In this document: piece by piece, positions 17,239 through 26,117 of the stretch | Layout of the letters: each line of letters begins with the position of its first letter | How positions within the stretch are numbered: position 1 is the first letter of the stretch | Source: Spirochaetae bacterium HGW-Spirochaetae-3 | Lineage (GTDB): Bacteria > Spirochaetota > Spirochaetia > Treponematales > UBA12059 | Direction of reading: 5' to 3' | Length of the DNA: 64,000 nt | NCBI GenBank assembly: GCA_002839315.1 | Contig: PGXV01000009.1 | Location: forward strand, 1 to 64,000 | The notes under the pieces: generated by a model | What the model was told of the DNA's origin: nothing | Database searches by the model: none | What the model saw: the letters and a program-made list of their open reading frames with translations, nothing else | Program-made: the position numbers and the translations under genes

Positions 17239-19836
17239 ATGGTAGAAGACGCGGAGCTCGAGCCGTCATCCGGCCGCTCTTTCCGTTTCTTGAAGGTTTT
17301 CCTGCCGATTCTTATAGCGGCGGTTTTTTTAGCCGCGCTTTATTTCCTCTACGAATCGTTACGGGAAATCCATTACCGCGACGTCGTCGCGCGCCTCCGC
17401 TCGTATTCGCCCTCGATTCTAGCGATAGCGTTCATCGCGACGGCGGCGAACTACCTCGTCCTTACGCTGTATGACGTGCTGGCCCTTCGGTATACGGATA
17501 AGACAGTGTCATACGGCCGCGTGGCCTTTACGTCCTTCGTTAGCTACGTCTTCAGCTATAATATCGGTTTGTCGATATTCGGGTCCGGCGCAATCCGGAT
17601 GAGGTTCTACTCGTCATGGGGCGTAGACGCGGGGTCTATAGCGAAGGTCGTCGGATTCTGCGCCGTAACCTTCTGGCTGGGGCTCGCGACGATGGGCGGG
17701 GCGGCTTTGCTTCTCTCGCCGCCCGTATTCGCGGCTCCATGGCGATCGCTTGGGTTGCTTCCGTTGGCTCTCGTCGCGGCGTACCTGGCCGCGTCCTTTA
17801 AGCGAGGCTCGGGGCTACGCGTGCGCGGGGTTTCTATCCGCTTCCCCGACGGCAAGGTCGCCTTGGCCCAGGTCGCGGTCGCCTCTCTCGACTGGACCTT
17901 CGCGGCCTTCGTCCTGTATGCGCTCCTACCGCCCGGGACGGCCGCCTTCCCGTCGTTCGTGGCGATCTACGTCATCGCGCAGTTCGCGGGCGCCTCCAGC
18001 CACGTCCCCGGCGGTATCGGCGTCTTTGAATCCGTGCTTTTCGCGTCGTTATCCGCGACGGCGCCGTCCGACGCGTTGATCGGCGCTCTGATCGCCTATA
18101 GGGGTATCTACTATCTCGTACCGTTGGCGACCGCGCTGATCGCCTTCGCCGCCAGGGAAGCATGGGCGGCGCGCCGGGTCATAGCAGGCGCCGCGGCGAG
18201 TACGGGGCGGCTCTTCGCGCCGTTCGTGCCCGTCGCGCTCTCGACGGCAGTGCTCTTGTCTGGCGCGGTGCTCCTGTTCTCGGGCGCCGTACCGGCGGCG
18301 GAAGGCCGGCTGGAGTTCCTGGAGCCGCTCATGCCGCTCGCGATGCTCGAGTTGTCGCATTTCTTGGCGAGCCTCGTCGGAGTCGCTCTACTCGTAATCG
18401 CGGACGCGGTGCGCCGTCGGATCGACGCCGCATACTGGCTTTCCCTGGGATTGCTCGGCGCCGGCGCCGTGTTCTCCGTCCTGAAAGGCCTGGACTGGGA
18501 AGAGGCCCTCTTCATGGCGGGTACCGCGGCGCTTATCTTGCCTTACCGGCGCCTGTTCGTCCGCCGCGCCGCCATCCTGGCTCCGTCGACGAGCCGTTGG
18601 TCGTTCGCCGTCGGAGGCATCGTCCTTGCGCTTTGCTTCTGGCTCACGATCTTCGCCAACAAGCACGCGCTGTACTCCAGCGAGCTTTGGTGGGCCTTCG
18701 AGCTGTCGAAGGAGGCTCCGCGCTCGATACGCGCCGGCGTCGGCGCGGCTGTGGCCGCGGCCGCGATAGGGCTCCGGGCTCTCCTTTCGCCCGTTCTTAA
18801 GCGGCCGGGGCGTACGCTGGCGACCGACGATGCGGCTATCCGAAACGCCCTCGCCTCGTCTACCCGCTCGAGCGCTAACTTGGCGCTGCTCGGAGACAAG
18901 TACTTCTGGTTCGGCGAGGGCGACGCGGCCTTCCTCATGTACGGTATTTCCGGTAGGACCTACGTCGTCATGGGAGACCCCGTCGGCGACGCCGCCGGGT
19001 TCCCGGAGCTGGCGTGGGACTTCTTCGAGGATTCCCGCCGGCAAGGCGGAAGGGTTGTCTGGTACGAAGTGGGCCCGGGCTCGATGCCCGTGCTCGCCGA
19101 GCTCGGGTTCAGGTTCTTCAAGATCGGGGAAGAGGCGGTAGTCGACTTGACCTCGTTCTCGCTCGAAGGCGGGCGGGGCAAGCGCCTGCGGCCGCCCAGG
19201 AACAAGATGCAGCGAGAGGGGTACGCCTTCTCGGTGGTACCCGCCGGGCAGATTGCGCCCAGGCTCGGCGAGCTGCGGGCGGTATCCGACGGATGGCTCG
19301 AGTCGAAGAAAGGCAAGGAAAAAGGGTTCTCGCTCGGCTTCTTCGACGAAGACTATCTCCTGAACTTCCCGTGCGCCCTCGTGGAAAGGGATGGCAAGAT
19401 AGTAGCGTTCTCCAATGTATGGCCGAGCGGCGACGGCCGGGACCTTTCGATCGACCTGATGCGGCATGTCGACGACGCCCCGAACGGGACCATGGAATAC
19501 CTGTTCATCGAATTGCTTCTCTGGGGAGCGGCGCAGGGCTATAAGACCTTCAACCTCGGCATGGCGCCGATGTCCGGGGTTGAGGCGCGCGAATCGGCTC
19601 CTTTGTGGAACAAGGCGATAACGATGATATTCCGGAACGGGGAAGGCCTGTATAATTTCCAGGGCCTGCGGGCGTTCAAGGAGAAATTCGGGCCCGATTG
19701 GCTGCCTCGGTACGTCGCCATGGCCGGAGGGGCGTCCCTGCCTGTCGTCGCCGCGGATATCGCGTATGTCGTTTCCCGCGGTAAGCGGCTGCCGGAAGTC
19801 TCTCCCGTGGCTAGCGACCGGGACGCCCGCCGGTAG
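17239..19836 (+). CDS. mprF: Phosphatidylglycerol lysyltransferase/flippase MprF
   Basis: An 865-residue bifunctional membrane enzyme. The N-terminal half (to about residue 510) is a multi-helix flippase domain with GIGVFESVLF and RGIYYLVPLATALIAF, typical of the UPF0104/MprF fold. The C-terminal part, from about residue 540, is the DUF2156 aminoacyl-transferase domain (YFWFGEGDAAFLMYGISGRTYVVMGDPVG, KTFNLGMAPMSGVEAR). MprF transfers an amino acid, usually lysine, from tRNA to phosphatidylglycerol and flips the product, lowering surface negative charge and raising resistance to cationic peptides. A strong GGGAGGGGG precedes the ATG. Whether the amino acid is Lys or Ala cannot be told here. 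Confidence 0.9.
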   Translation: MVEDAELEPSSGRSFRFLKVFLPILIAAVFLAALYFLYESLREIHYRDVVARLRSYSPSILAIAFIATAANYLVLTLYDVLALRYTDKTVSYGRVAFTSFVSYVFSYNIGLSIFGSGAIRMRFYSSWGVDAGSIAKVVGFCAVTFWLGLATMGGAALLLSPPVFAAPWRSLGLLPLALVAAYLAASFKRGSGLRVRGVSIRFPDGKVALAQVAVASLDWTFAAFVLYALLPPGTAAFPSFVAIYVIAQFAGASSHVPGGIGVFESVLFASLSATAPSDALIGALIAYRGIYYLVPLATALIAFAAREAWAARRVIAGAAASTGRLFAPFVPVALSTAVLLSGAVLLFSGAVPAAEGRLEFLEPLMPLAMLELSHFLASLVGVALLVIADAVRRRIDAAYWLSLGLLGAGAVFSVLKGLDWEEALFMAGTAALILPYRRLFVRRAAILAPSTSRWSFAVGGIVLALCFWLTIFANKHALYSSELWWAFELSKEAPRSIRAGVGAAVAAAAIGLRALLSPVLKRPGRTLATDDAAIRNALASSTRSSANLALLGDKYFWFGEGDAAFLMYGISGRTYVVMGDPVGDAAGFPELAWDFFEDSRRQGGRVVWYEVGPGSMPVLAELGFRFFKIGEEAVVDLTSFSLEGGRGKRLRPPRNKMQREGYAFSVVPAGQIAPRLGELRAVSDGWLESKKGKEKGFSLGFFDEDYLLNFPCALVERDGKIVAFSNVWPSGDGRDLSIDLMRHVDDAPNGTMEYLFIELLLWGAAQGYKTFNLGMAPMSGVEARESAPLWNKAITMIFRNGEGLYNFQGLRAFKEKFGPDWLPRYVAMAGGASLPVVAADIAYVVSRGKRLPEVSPVASDRDARR

Positions 19837-19860
19837 GCCGACGGGCGCGATGCGGGCGTC
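19822..19860. terminator. Shared hairpin between convergent mprF and membrane-pair operon
   Basis: A perfect 9-bp inverted repeat (GACGCCCGC at 19822-19830, GCGGGCGTC at 19852-19860). One arm lies in the last codons of mprF, and the other reaches the stop codon of the opposing gene. No T-run follows on either strand, so it may be a U-less bidirectional terminator or an mRNA 3'-end stabiliser. Confidence 0.45.
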
Positions 19861-20548
19861 AGGAGCCGTCGTCGGCCTTCCCCCCGACCAAGCCTCTCTT
19901 GTACAGCGCGCGCGCCGTGGCGACGGACGCGATGACGCAGAGCGGGATGCTCAGCGCCGTGGGGATTCCCCCGATGAGGTTAAGGGCGATCGCCAGGGCG
20001 AGCGGCACGACGGCTACCTTCCATTCCTTCATCACGTAGTAGACGCCGATAGCGCCGAAAAGCGCGGGTAGTACCTGCTCGAAGGCCGGCCTGACGACGG
20101 GGTGGGACAGCGCTCCCCCGAGCGGTACGAGCAGGAGGACGCCCGCGACGATGACTAGCTCGCTGGCGAGCACGGAACCGGCGATCGCTATGGTCGATAC
20201 TATCTCTCCTTCTTCGGTGGCCGGCGCCGCGTCGCATACGTCCATCGCCATCGCGGCGCTGGGGATCTTGAGGTTGGTGATGTTGCCGCTCAGGTACGAC
20301 ATGTACATGGCGCCCGATCCGAGCATGGCGCTGAAGGTGAGCACCTCGACGATGGATACCGGCGCCATCAATACCGATATACTGAAGATTCCCTGGACGA
20401 GCGCCTTCAGGTCCGGGCTTATGCCGAAGCGCAGCCACAGGATGAGCAGCGGTACGAAGGTCAGGAGGAACCCGACGGGTAGCGTCAGCCTCCCTATCAG
20501 ATGGTTGAGCCGCTCGTACTTCGCCGGGTCGTATTCGTTCTTGGTCAT
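19859..20548 (-). CDS. Membrane protein, partner of DUF5058 protein
   Basis: A 229-residue protein with about five or six transmembrane helices after a polar N-terminus (MTKNEYDPAKYERLNHLIGR). Conserved-looking loops are SAMLGSGAMYMSYLSGNITNLKIPSA and FGAIGVYYVMKEWKVA. I do not recognise a named family. It starts 13 bases after the DUF5058 gene, with GAGGGGAATGGAATC before the ATG. The close spacing and matched size suggest the two proteins form one membrane complex, probably a permease for substrates or products of the D-aminoacylase encoded upstream. Confidence 0.6.
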   Translation of the reverse strand: MTKNEYDPAKYERLNHLIGRLTLPVGFLLTFVPLLILWLRFGISPDLKALVQGIFSISVLMAPVSIVEVLTFSAMLGSGAMYMSYLSGNITNLKIPSAAMAMDVCDAAPATEEGEIVSTIAIAGSVLASELVIVAGVLLLVPLGGALSHPVVRPAFEQVLPALFGAIGVYYVMKEWKVAVVPLALAIALNLIGGIPTALSIPLCVIASVATARALYKRGLVGGKADDGS

Positions 20549-20561
20549 GATTCCATTCCCC

Positions 20562-21281
20562 TCAGGAGCCGAAGACGCTCGTCCACAGGATGCAGACGGC
20601 CATGCCGGCGAGCATGCTTATGGTCAGCGCGAATTCCTTCAGGCCATCGAGCCTGAGCCTGACGACCAGAGCGAGGCATACGAGCATCGCGACCGCCGAC
20701 GCCGCGAAGGTGACCAGCGCGGTCCCCCCGGTCGTTATGGGATCGGCCATGAAAAGCGCGAACACCCCCATGAAGCAGGCGCCGGTCATCACCTCCCGCC
20801 ATCGGGTATCGGCCTTCGCCTTGAGCGCGTAGCGTTTCTTGATGCCCTTATAGAAGACCGAGACGAGCATGATCGACCAGAACGATCCTATGCACATGAT
20901 CCAGACGGCGTTGGCGAACACGGTCGGGGTGAATCCGGCTCCGCCGAGCGAGTCGACGCCCATGGTCTTGGCGCCTATGCCGGCGGCCATAAGCTCGTAC
21001 GGCGCCGAGCCGATCACCGACAACCGCATCCACGAGACCGGCACGCCTATGACCGGCGCTATCGCGAGGAGCGCTACTACGATGGGTAGCGTCGGTATGA
21101 CGCTCGTCGTCGCGCCCGTCCTGAACGCCTTGAGCATGCGCTCCCTGCTCATGCCGGCGTGCGCGCCGCGCCTGAGCGCGACCACCAGGAATAGCGTCGA
21201 CTGTAGCGCTACGAAAATAACGACCACGATAGCGGCCGTCATCAGGACCGGCGCGTTGGCGAATCCAAGATACTCATTCAT
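20562..21281 (-). CDS. DUF5058-family membrane protein
   Basis: A 239-residue protein with about six transmembrane helices. The pattern LGFANAPVLMTAAIVVVIFV, RRGAHAGMSRERMLKAFRTGATTSVIPTLPIVVALLA and GGAGFTPTVFANAVWIMCIG fits the DUF5058 family as I recall it. The ATG overlaps the end of the D-aminoacylase gene by eight bases, so translation is probably coupled. The family is seen next to peptidases and amidohydrolases, and a transporter role is the usual guess. No experiment-backed function is known to me. Confidence 0.68.
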   Translation of the reverse strand: MNEYLGFANAPVLMTAAIVVVIFVALQSTLFLVVALRRGAHAGMSRERMLKAFRTGATTSVIPTLPIVVALLAIAPVIGVPVSWMRLSVIGSAPYELMAAGIGAKTMGVDSLGGAGFTPTVFANAVWIMCIGSFWSIMLVSVFYKGIKKRYALKAKADTRWREVMTGACFMGVFALFMADPITTGGTALVTFAASAVAMLVCLALVVRLRLDGLKEFALTISMLAGMAVCILWTSVFGS

Positions 21282-22875
21282 GCTTCACTCCTTCCGTACG
21301 TACGAGGACGCGGCCTGTCCTTCCGCCGTCCGCGCTATCGGCAACGCCGGGCCGCCCGTATGCGAGCGAGCCGCTGCTGAAGACAGCTTCGATACCTGTC
21401 GACTTCCTGCCTGGCGCCAGGAAGTCGGCTCCGCCTTCGATAGTGTCCGGATCGAAGAGTACGAGGTCCGCCTTATAGCCTTCGGCGATAAGGCCCCTGT
21501 CGCCCAGTCCCAGGAATTCCGCCGCCATTGCGCTCGTCTTGCGTACCGCTTCTTCCAGGGACAGGAGCTTCTTCTCCCGTACGTAGCGCGCGAAGAACCG
21601 CGGGAACGCCCCGAAATTGCGCGGATGGCCGGCGAACGGCGCGTCGGCGTCCAACGCGTAACCGTCCGAGCCTACGGCGGTAAAGGGGCTCGTGGCGATG
21701 GCGTCGACGTCGTCGGGACTCATCACCGAGCAGACCGTCTCGACGCCCCCGCGCTCCTCGATTAGCAGGTCGAGGGCAGCGTCCCCCGCCTGAACGCCCC
21801 TGTCAATCGCGATCTGCGCTATCGACCTGCCGACGACGCCTTGATTGGCCTCGGTCTTGACGCCGCAGACGACGACCCTGTCCCAGGTCAGCTCTCCCCT
21901 CGCGAGTATCTCCTCGTTGATGCGCTTCCTGTCGGCCGGCGACGATAGGCGCGCAAGGCTCGCCTCCGGGCCTCCCGCCTTGGCCCATTCGGGTAGCTCG
22001 TACATTAGCGTCGTCGACGACGCCTCGTACGGATAGAAGTCGGCCATAACCTTAAGGCCCTTAGCCCGGGCCGCCTCTATCAGTTCAAGCGCCTTGGGCG
22101 CCATACCCCAATTCGACACGCCGTAGGCCTTGAGGTGGGATATGACGACGGGTATCCCCGCTTCTTCCCCTATCCTGACGGCTTCCGCGATGCTCTTCAG
22201 CAGGTCGCGCCCCTGATCGCGCAGGTGGCTCGTATAGATACCTCCGTATCGCGCGGCGACCCTAGCCAGGGCTATCAGCTCCTCCGTGTCTGCGAAGCAA
22301 CCGGGTAGGTAGCCGAGTCCCGTAGAGAATCCTCTGGCGCCGCCTTCCATCTCGGCGGTTAGCAGGTCCTCCATCAGCCGTAGCTCGTCCGGGCTGGATC
22401 GCCTTGCCTCGAAACCCATAGCGTTTATGCGTAGCATGCCGTGGCCTACCAGCGGATAATAGTCGAAGCCGATACCGATCTTCCGGAGGAGGCCGTAGTA
22501 CTCCGCGCCCGATTTCCACGGTATATCGAAGTCCTTGCCGAAGGACTTGATCATGGCGCGTACCGCCGGCCTTCCGGCCTCGGTAACGGGAAAGAGCGAG
22601 AAGCCGCAGTTTCCCGCTATCTCGGTGGTAACGCCCTGCGAGAGCTTGTTACTCTCGCCGGGATGCTCCATGGCGCCGAGGTCGGAGTGGCTATGCAGGT
22701 CTATGAATCCGGGAGCCAATGCCAGACCCCCGCAGTCGATGACCCGCTCGCCCGAGTTCGCGTCGATCCGGCCCGTCGAAACTATCTTTCCGTCTCTCAG
22801 GCCTACATCGCACCGATACGCGGCTCGTCCGGTGCCATCGACGACGCGGCAGTCCTTCAGGATATACGAGAGCAT
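21274..22875 (-). CDS. D-aminoacylase (N-acyl-D-amino-acid deacylase)
   Basis: A 533-residue amidohydrolase that hydrolyses N-acyl-D-amino acids to D-amino acids and the acyl acid. The N-terminal strand-rich domain and APGFIDLHSHSDLGA give the HxH metal site. EIAGNCGFSLFP, FSTGLGYLPGCFA, TSHLRDQGRDLLKSIAEAVRIGEEAGIPVVISHLK and VGSDGYALD follow the family order, and the final beta domain ends EGYKADLVLFDPDTI. GGAGG sits just upstream of the ATG. It is the second gene of an operon led by an RpiR regulator, with the membrane pair downstream. The context suggests uptake or recycling of N-acyl-D-amino acids, perhaps from peptidoglycan or D-amino-acid peptides. Confidence 0.9.
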   Translation of the reverse strand: MLSYILKDCRVVDGTGRAAYRCDVGLRDGKIVSTGRIDANSGERVIDCGGLALAPGFIDLHSHSDLGAMEHPGESNKLSQGVTTEIAGNCGFSLFPVTEAGRPAVRAMIKSFGKDFDIPWKSGAEYYGLLRKIGIGFDYYPLVGHGMLRINAMGFEARRSSPDELRLMEDLLTAEMEGGARGFSTGLGYLPGCFADTEELIALARVAARYGGIYTSHLRDQGRDLLKSIAEAVRIGEEAGIPVVISHLKAYGVSNWGMAPKALELIEAARAKGLKVMADFYPYEASSTTLMYELPEWAKAGGPEASLARLSSPADRKRINEEILARGELTWDRVVVCGVKTEANQGVVGRSIAQIAIDRGVQAGDAALDLLIEERGGVETVCSVMSPDDVDAIATSPFTAVGSDGYALDADAPFAGHPRNFGAFPRFFARYVREKKLLSLEEAVRKTSAMAAEFLGLGDRGLIAEGYKADLVLFDPDTIEGGADFLAPGRKSTGIEAVFSSGSLAYGRPGVADSADGGRTGRVLVRTEGVKHE

Positions 22876-22892
22876 GATTCCTCCATAATGAT

Positions 22893-22929
22893 AGTAAATG
22901 AAGTCAAGTAATAGTATAAATGAAGTAAA
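22893..22929 (-). promoter_or_regulatory. Direct-repeat operator candidate upstream of D-aminoacylase gene
   Basis: TAAATGAAGT occurs at 22895-22904 and again at 22917-22926, a shift of exactly 22 bases, or two helical turns. The 117-base gap between the RpiR gene and the D-aminoacylase gene is AT-rich in an otherwise GC-rich window. It is a plausible binding site for the adjacent RpiR regulator; a clear -35/-10 pair was not found. Confidence 0.45.
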
Positions 22930-22992
22930 TACTACATCTAGACTAGTCCTAAAAACTCTACCTGTAAAGCGAAAAGATGTAGCGGCGCTATT

Positions 22993-23880
22993 TCAGCTAA
23001 AGACCCTGAAGTCGGTATCGTACTCCTCGAGCTCGGCGAGCGCGGCCTTGGTCTTCTTGACGTCGCACATCCCGGCCTCAAGGATTATCATCTGGAGCGC
23101 GGCGAACAGCGCTACCTGAATCTCGAGGTTCATGGCCCCGGAGCGGCGTGTCGCGACCGAGAACTGGAACGCGACGTCCTGTACGAGCGGATGGTCCGCC
23201 GTATCGGATACGACGGCCAGGGTCGCTCCCCGCTCGCGGCAGGCCCGGCAGAAATCGATCGCCATCCGCGGGTAGCGGGCGACCATGACGGAGATAACGA
23301 GCGTGCCCGCGCCGGCCTTCCTGACGTACGGGAATAGGTTGCCCGTCTTCTCGCTTATCGTCTCGACGGCGAAGCCGGCCCGGGATAGGTAATAGGCGAG
23401 GTACTCGGCGAAACCCGCGGTGCTCTCGAACCCGACTATCGCGACGGACGAATACGAGCCGATTGTCCGGGCGAATTCCTTTACGCTGGCGGCCGCGACC
23501 AGGTACGGCAGCCCTTGCAGGGTCCTGACGCTCTGGTCGATGAGCCGTTCCCATCCGGCGGCCGGACCGTCTGGCGACGTCGCCATGGACTGGAAGCGGT
23601 CTACCGTAGAGCGCATAGATTCGGCTACGTACGCGCGCATCGCGTCCTGCATGGCCGAGAATCCGTCGTAACCGAGCATCCGCGCGAAGCGTATCACCGA
23701 CGCCTCGCTGGCCCCGGTCGCGGCGGCGGCGTCCGCGAGGGTATAGAACACCGCCTTGCGGTACTGCGATCCGAGATGATCGGCGATCGCCGCCTGCTTG
23801 GTGGTCAGCGATGCGTAGACGCCATCGATGCGCTGGAAGAATGAAAGGACCTCTACGGGTAGGGAACCTGCGTTTTCCAT
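22993..23880 (-). CDS. RpiR/MurR-family transcriptional regulator
   Basis: A protein of 295 residues from the chosen ATG. The N-terminal helix-turn-helix of the RpiR family is at about residues 20-95 (YTLADAAAATGASEASVIRFARMLGYDGFSAM). A SIS sugar- or ligand-binding domain covers about residues 135-280 (YSSVAIVGFESTAGFAEYLAYYLSRAGF, GTLVISVMVARYPRMAIDFCRACRERGATLAVVSD). The frame is open to 24054, but the extra residues overlap the divergent promoter and lack similarity. As first gene of the D-aminoacylase operon it most likely controls that operon. Its ligand is unknown; related regulators sense phosphosugars such as MurNAc-6-phosphate, which would fit a cell-wall recycling theme. Confidence 0.85.
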   Translation of the reverse strand: MENAGSLPVEVLSFFQRIDGVYASLTTKQAAIADHLGSQYRKAVFYTLADAAAATGASEASVIRFARMLGYDGFSAMQDAMRAYVAESMRSTVDRFQSMATSPDGPAAGWERLIDQSVRTLQGLPYLVAAASVKEFARTIGSYSSVAIVGFESTAGFAEYLAYYLSRAGFAVETISEKTGNLFPYVRKAGAGTLVISVMVARYPRMAIDFCRACRERGATLAVVSDTADHPLVQDVAFQFSVATRRSGAMNLEIQVALFAALQMIILEAGMCDVKKTKAALAELEEYDTDFRVFS

Positions 23881-23933
23881 AACTACCATTACTACCGCAA
23901 TAGACCGAGGGCGGCAATACCCGCCCCCTTCGG

Positions 23934-23961
23934 TTGACAATGCCGCGCCGCCCAGTATGAT
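23934..23961 (+). promoter_or_regulatory. Sigma70-type promoter for the radical SAM gene
   Basis: TTGACA at 23934-23939, a 16-base spacer and TATGAT at 23956-23961. A Shine-Dalgarno (CCGGAGG) then lies at 23968-23974 before the ATG at 23981, so this transcript has a short conventional leader. Confidence 0.75.
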
Positions 23962-23980
23962 AAGCGTCCGGAGGCTCTGC

Positions 23981-24853
23981 ATGGTCGTACAATCGCTCTC
24001 CATCGCGGTACCCGCGGGTTGCCCGAATCGTTGCGGATTCTGCGTCGCGCGCATGCACGACGAGGATTATCCCAACCAGATCGAGAAGAACCGGCGATTC
24101 AGGGACCTGTATAAGCGCGACTACGCTGACCGGCTCGCCTTCGCCCGGGACAACGGCTGCAACAGCCTCATCTTCACCGGGAACGGCGAGCCCCTGGCCA
24201 ACCAGCGCTTCATGGAGGAGGTCGCGGATCTCAACCAGGCTCTGGCCAAGCCGTTCCGCATCCTCGAGCTGCAGACCTGCGGGGTAGGGCTGGACGACGA
24301 GGTCCTGCGCTGGCTGCGTAATACCGTCCGCGTATCGACGGTCAGCCTGTCGTTGTCCAGCGTCTTCTCGAGCGGCAGGAACGCCGAGTACAACGGCACT
24401 CCCGCCGGCCGGGAAGTCGATATAGACTTCCTTTGCAGCGAAATAAAGCGCTACGACTTCAACCTGCGCCTGTCGCTTAATATGACCGACGAGTATGACG
24501 AGCCCGCGGCGGCCGACGCGTTCGCCCGATGCTCGGCGCTTGGCGCCGACCAGGTTACGTTCCGTAGGCTGTACCGTTCCGGCGGGGATACCCCGCAGGA
24601 CCGATGGATAGGCGAGCACGCCATGCGAGAGTCCGGCTGGGGCGCCATAGGCTCGTATATCAAGGAGCGCGGCCACCGCCTGGAGCGCCTGCCGTACGGC
24701 GCCTATAGGTTCGCCGTAGACGGTATTTCCACCGTCGTCGACGACGACTGCATGAGTACCGCGGCCGACAAGGATGAGATCAAGTACCTGGTTCTCAGGC
24801 AGAATTGCAGGCTCTATACCAAATGGGACGACAAGGGCTCGCTACTGTTCTAG
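23981..24853 (+). CDS. Radical SAM protein of unknown function
   Basis: A protein of 290 residues from the ATG with GGAGG upstream. AVPAGCPNRCGFCVAR carries a CxxxCxxC cluster motif for the SAM-binding [4Fe-4S] centre. SLIFTGNGEPLANQRFMEEV is the GGE-like SAM motif (here GNGEP). The C-terminal part has two cysteines (DDDCMS, RQNCRLYTKW) but no recognisable SPASM domain. It resembles the short activase or MoaA-like group in layout, but no partner enzyme is adjacent. It converges on the M28 peptidase gene with only three bases between stop codons. The substrate cannot be inferred. Confidence 0.78.
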   Translation: MVVQSLSIAVPAGCPNRCGFCVARMHDEDYPNQIEKNRRFRDLYKRDYADRLAFARDNGCNSLIFTGNGEPLANQRFMEEVADLNQALAKPFRILELQTCGVGLDDEVLRWLRNTVRVSTVSLSLSSVFSSGRNAEYNGTPAGREVDIDFLCSEIKRYDFNLRLSLNMTDEYDEPAAADAFARCSALGADQVTFRRLYRSGGDTPQDRWIGEHAMRESGWGAIGSYIKERGHRLERLPYGAYRFAVDGISTVVDDDCMSTAADKDEIKYLVLRQNCRLYTKWDDKGSLLF

Positions 24854-24856
24854 CCC

Positions 24857-26059
24857 TTAATCGAGTTTTCCCTCGTCTATTCTGGCGGTCAGCCCGAAGC
24901 CCACGCGTATGGCCAGCTCCAGCGCGTCGAGCCCTACCGCGTCCGGCGTGTCCGCCGGCGTATGGTAGGCGGGAGAGCGGTCGGCGTTTGACCAGGTCAT
25001 CGCTATCAGCGTCGTCGCCCGGACGCCCTTGCGTGCCAGCTCGGCCGCGTCGGTGCCGCCGGTCAGGAACGCTATCGGCTCTACGGGCGCGTCGACGCCG
25101 GCCTCCTTGGCGAGATCCGCGCAGGCGCGCGCCGTCCTCTCGTCCAGCGCCACGCTACCGTTGAGGTCGCGAGACAGGAACCGGGAATCCTTGGCGGAGT
25201 AGACGCAGTCCATGTTGTAGTTCCAGGTCGGAACCGCCGTCAGGGCGTCGCCCCTGGCCTTGGCCCAGGCCCGCGCCCCGCGCAAGCCCGCTTCCTCCGC
25301 GTCGAAGCTAGCGAAGATTATCCTCGTGGCGCGTAGCCCGGCGCCCGCGTCCCTCCGCGCTTTAAAGCCCTTGAGTAGCTCCAGCGCCGCGACGCTGGCC
25401 GCGAGGTTATCCCCGGCGCCCGGCGTTCCCTCCTTGGACGCGAAGTTCCACAGCGGCGCGGCCAGCGCGAAGGCCGCCGCGAACGCGACCGCCACCCCCG
25501 CCCGCACGGCGAAGCCCGGAGCGACGATAGCCAGCGCCACGGCGGCTATGAGGAACGCGAAATAGGCGCCCATGCCGCTATAGAGCCTGCGTCCGTACAG
25601 TTCCGGCCTGTCGACGTAGAAGTTGAATATCCGGGCCGAGTCGTGATGCCCGCTGACGATAAGCTGGCGCTCCACGGGACCGGTCGGTTCCAGCGTCGCC
25701 CAGACGTTGCGGCCGACGGCGCGGCGATAGAAGCGGTCGGTATACCCTTTATAGAAGAAGAAGTCGAAGACGAGGACCGCCGCCCCGACGGCGAGCGCGG
25801 CCGCCGATATCCACGGCGCGAACGGCAGCGCCGCGACCGAAACGACATATAGGACGAGCATCAGCCTGATGAAACCGAGGAAGGCGTTCGGATAGACGGC
25901 GAAATCCTCGGTATGGACCTCGTCGGCGTATGGCGTCGCGGCCGCTGCCAGCTCGTCGGCCGCTTCCCTGCCGGCTTGGCTACCCGGTAGCCTCGGCCCG
26001 TACCTGTCGATGATGCCGCTCATCAGCCCATGCGCCGTCCGCGCCTCGTTCTCGTACAT
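24857..26059 (-). CDS. Membrane-anchored M28-family zinc peptidase
   Basis: A protein of 400 residues from the ATG preceded by AGGAGGCGGAT; the frame extends upstream to 26353 but only as arginine-rich sequence overlapping the next gene. An N-terminal segment (HGLMSGIIDRYGPRLPGSQAGREAADELA) resembles the M28 propeptide region. Transmembrane helices follow at about residues 55-100 and 170-210, inserted between family motifs. Zinc ligands appear in SGHHDSARIF, GAGDNLAASVAALELL, FDAEEAGLRGARAW and later NMDCV. These match the aminopeptidase-type M28 site, so the enzyme should trim peptides at the membrane. The long membrane insertion is unusual for the family, and its orientation is not clear. 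Confidence 0.78.
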   Translation of the reverse strand: MYENEARTAHGLMSGIIDRYGPRLPGSQAGREAADELAAAATPYADEVHTEDFAVYPNAFLGFIRLMLVLYVVSVAALPFAPWISAAALAVGAAVLVFDFFFYKGYTDRFYRRAVGRNVWATLEPTGPVERQLIVSGHHDSARIFNFYVDRPELYGRRLYSGMGAYFAFLIAAVALAIVAPGFAVRAGVAVAFAAAFALAAPLWNFASKEGTPGAGDNLAASVAALELLKGFKARRDAGAGLRATRIIFASFDAEEAGLRGARAWAKARGDALTAVPTWNYNMDCVYSAKDSRFLSRDLNGSVALDERTARACADLAKEAGVDAPVEPIAFLTGGTDAAELARKGVRATTLIAMTWSNADRSPAYHTPADTPDAVGLDALELAIRVGFGLTARIDEGKLD

Positions 26060-26117
26060 ATCCGCCTCCTCGTTCCGCCCGATCTTCCGGGCGCGGATAC
26101 GATAGCACGGTTTCCGC

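Noticed and set aside
22902-22907. A minus-strand TTGACT considered as the -35 of the D-aminoacylase gene
   Set aside because: No -10 box lies at 16-18 bases; the position that would hold it is the Shine-Dalgarno.
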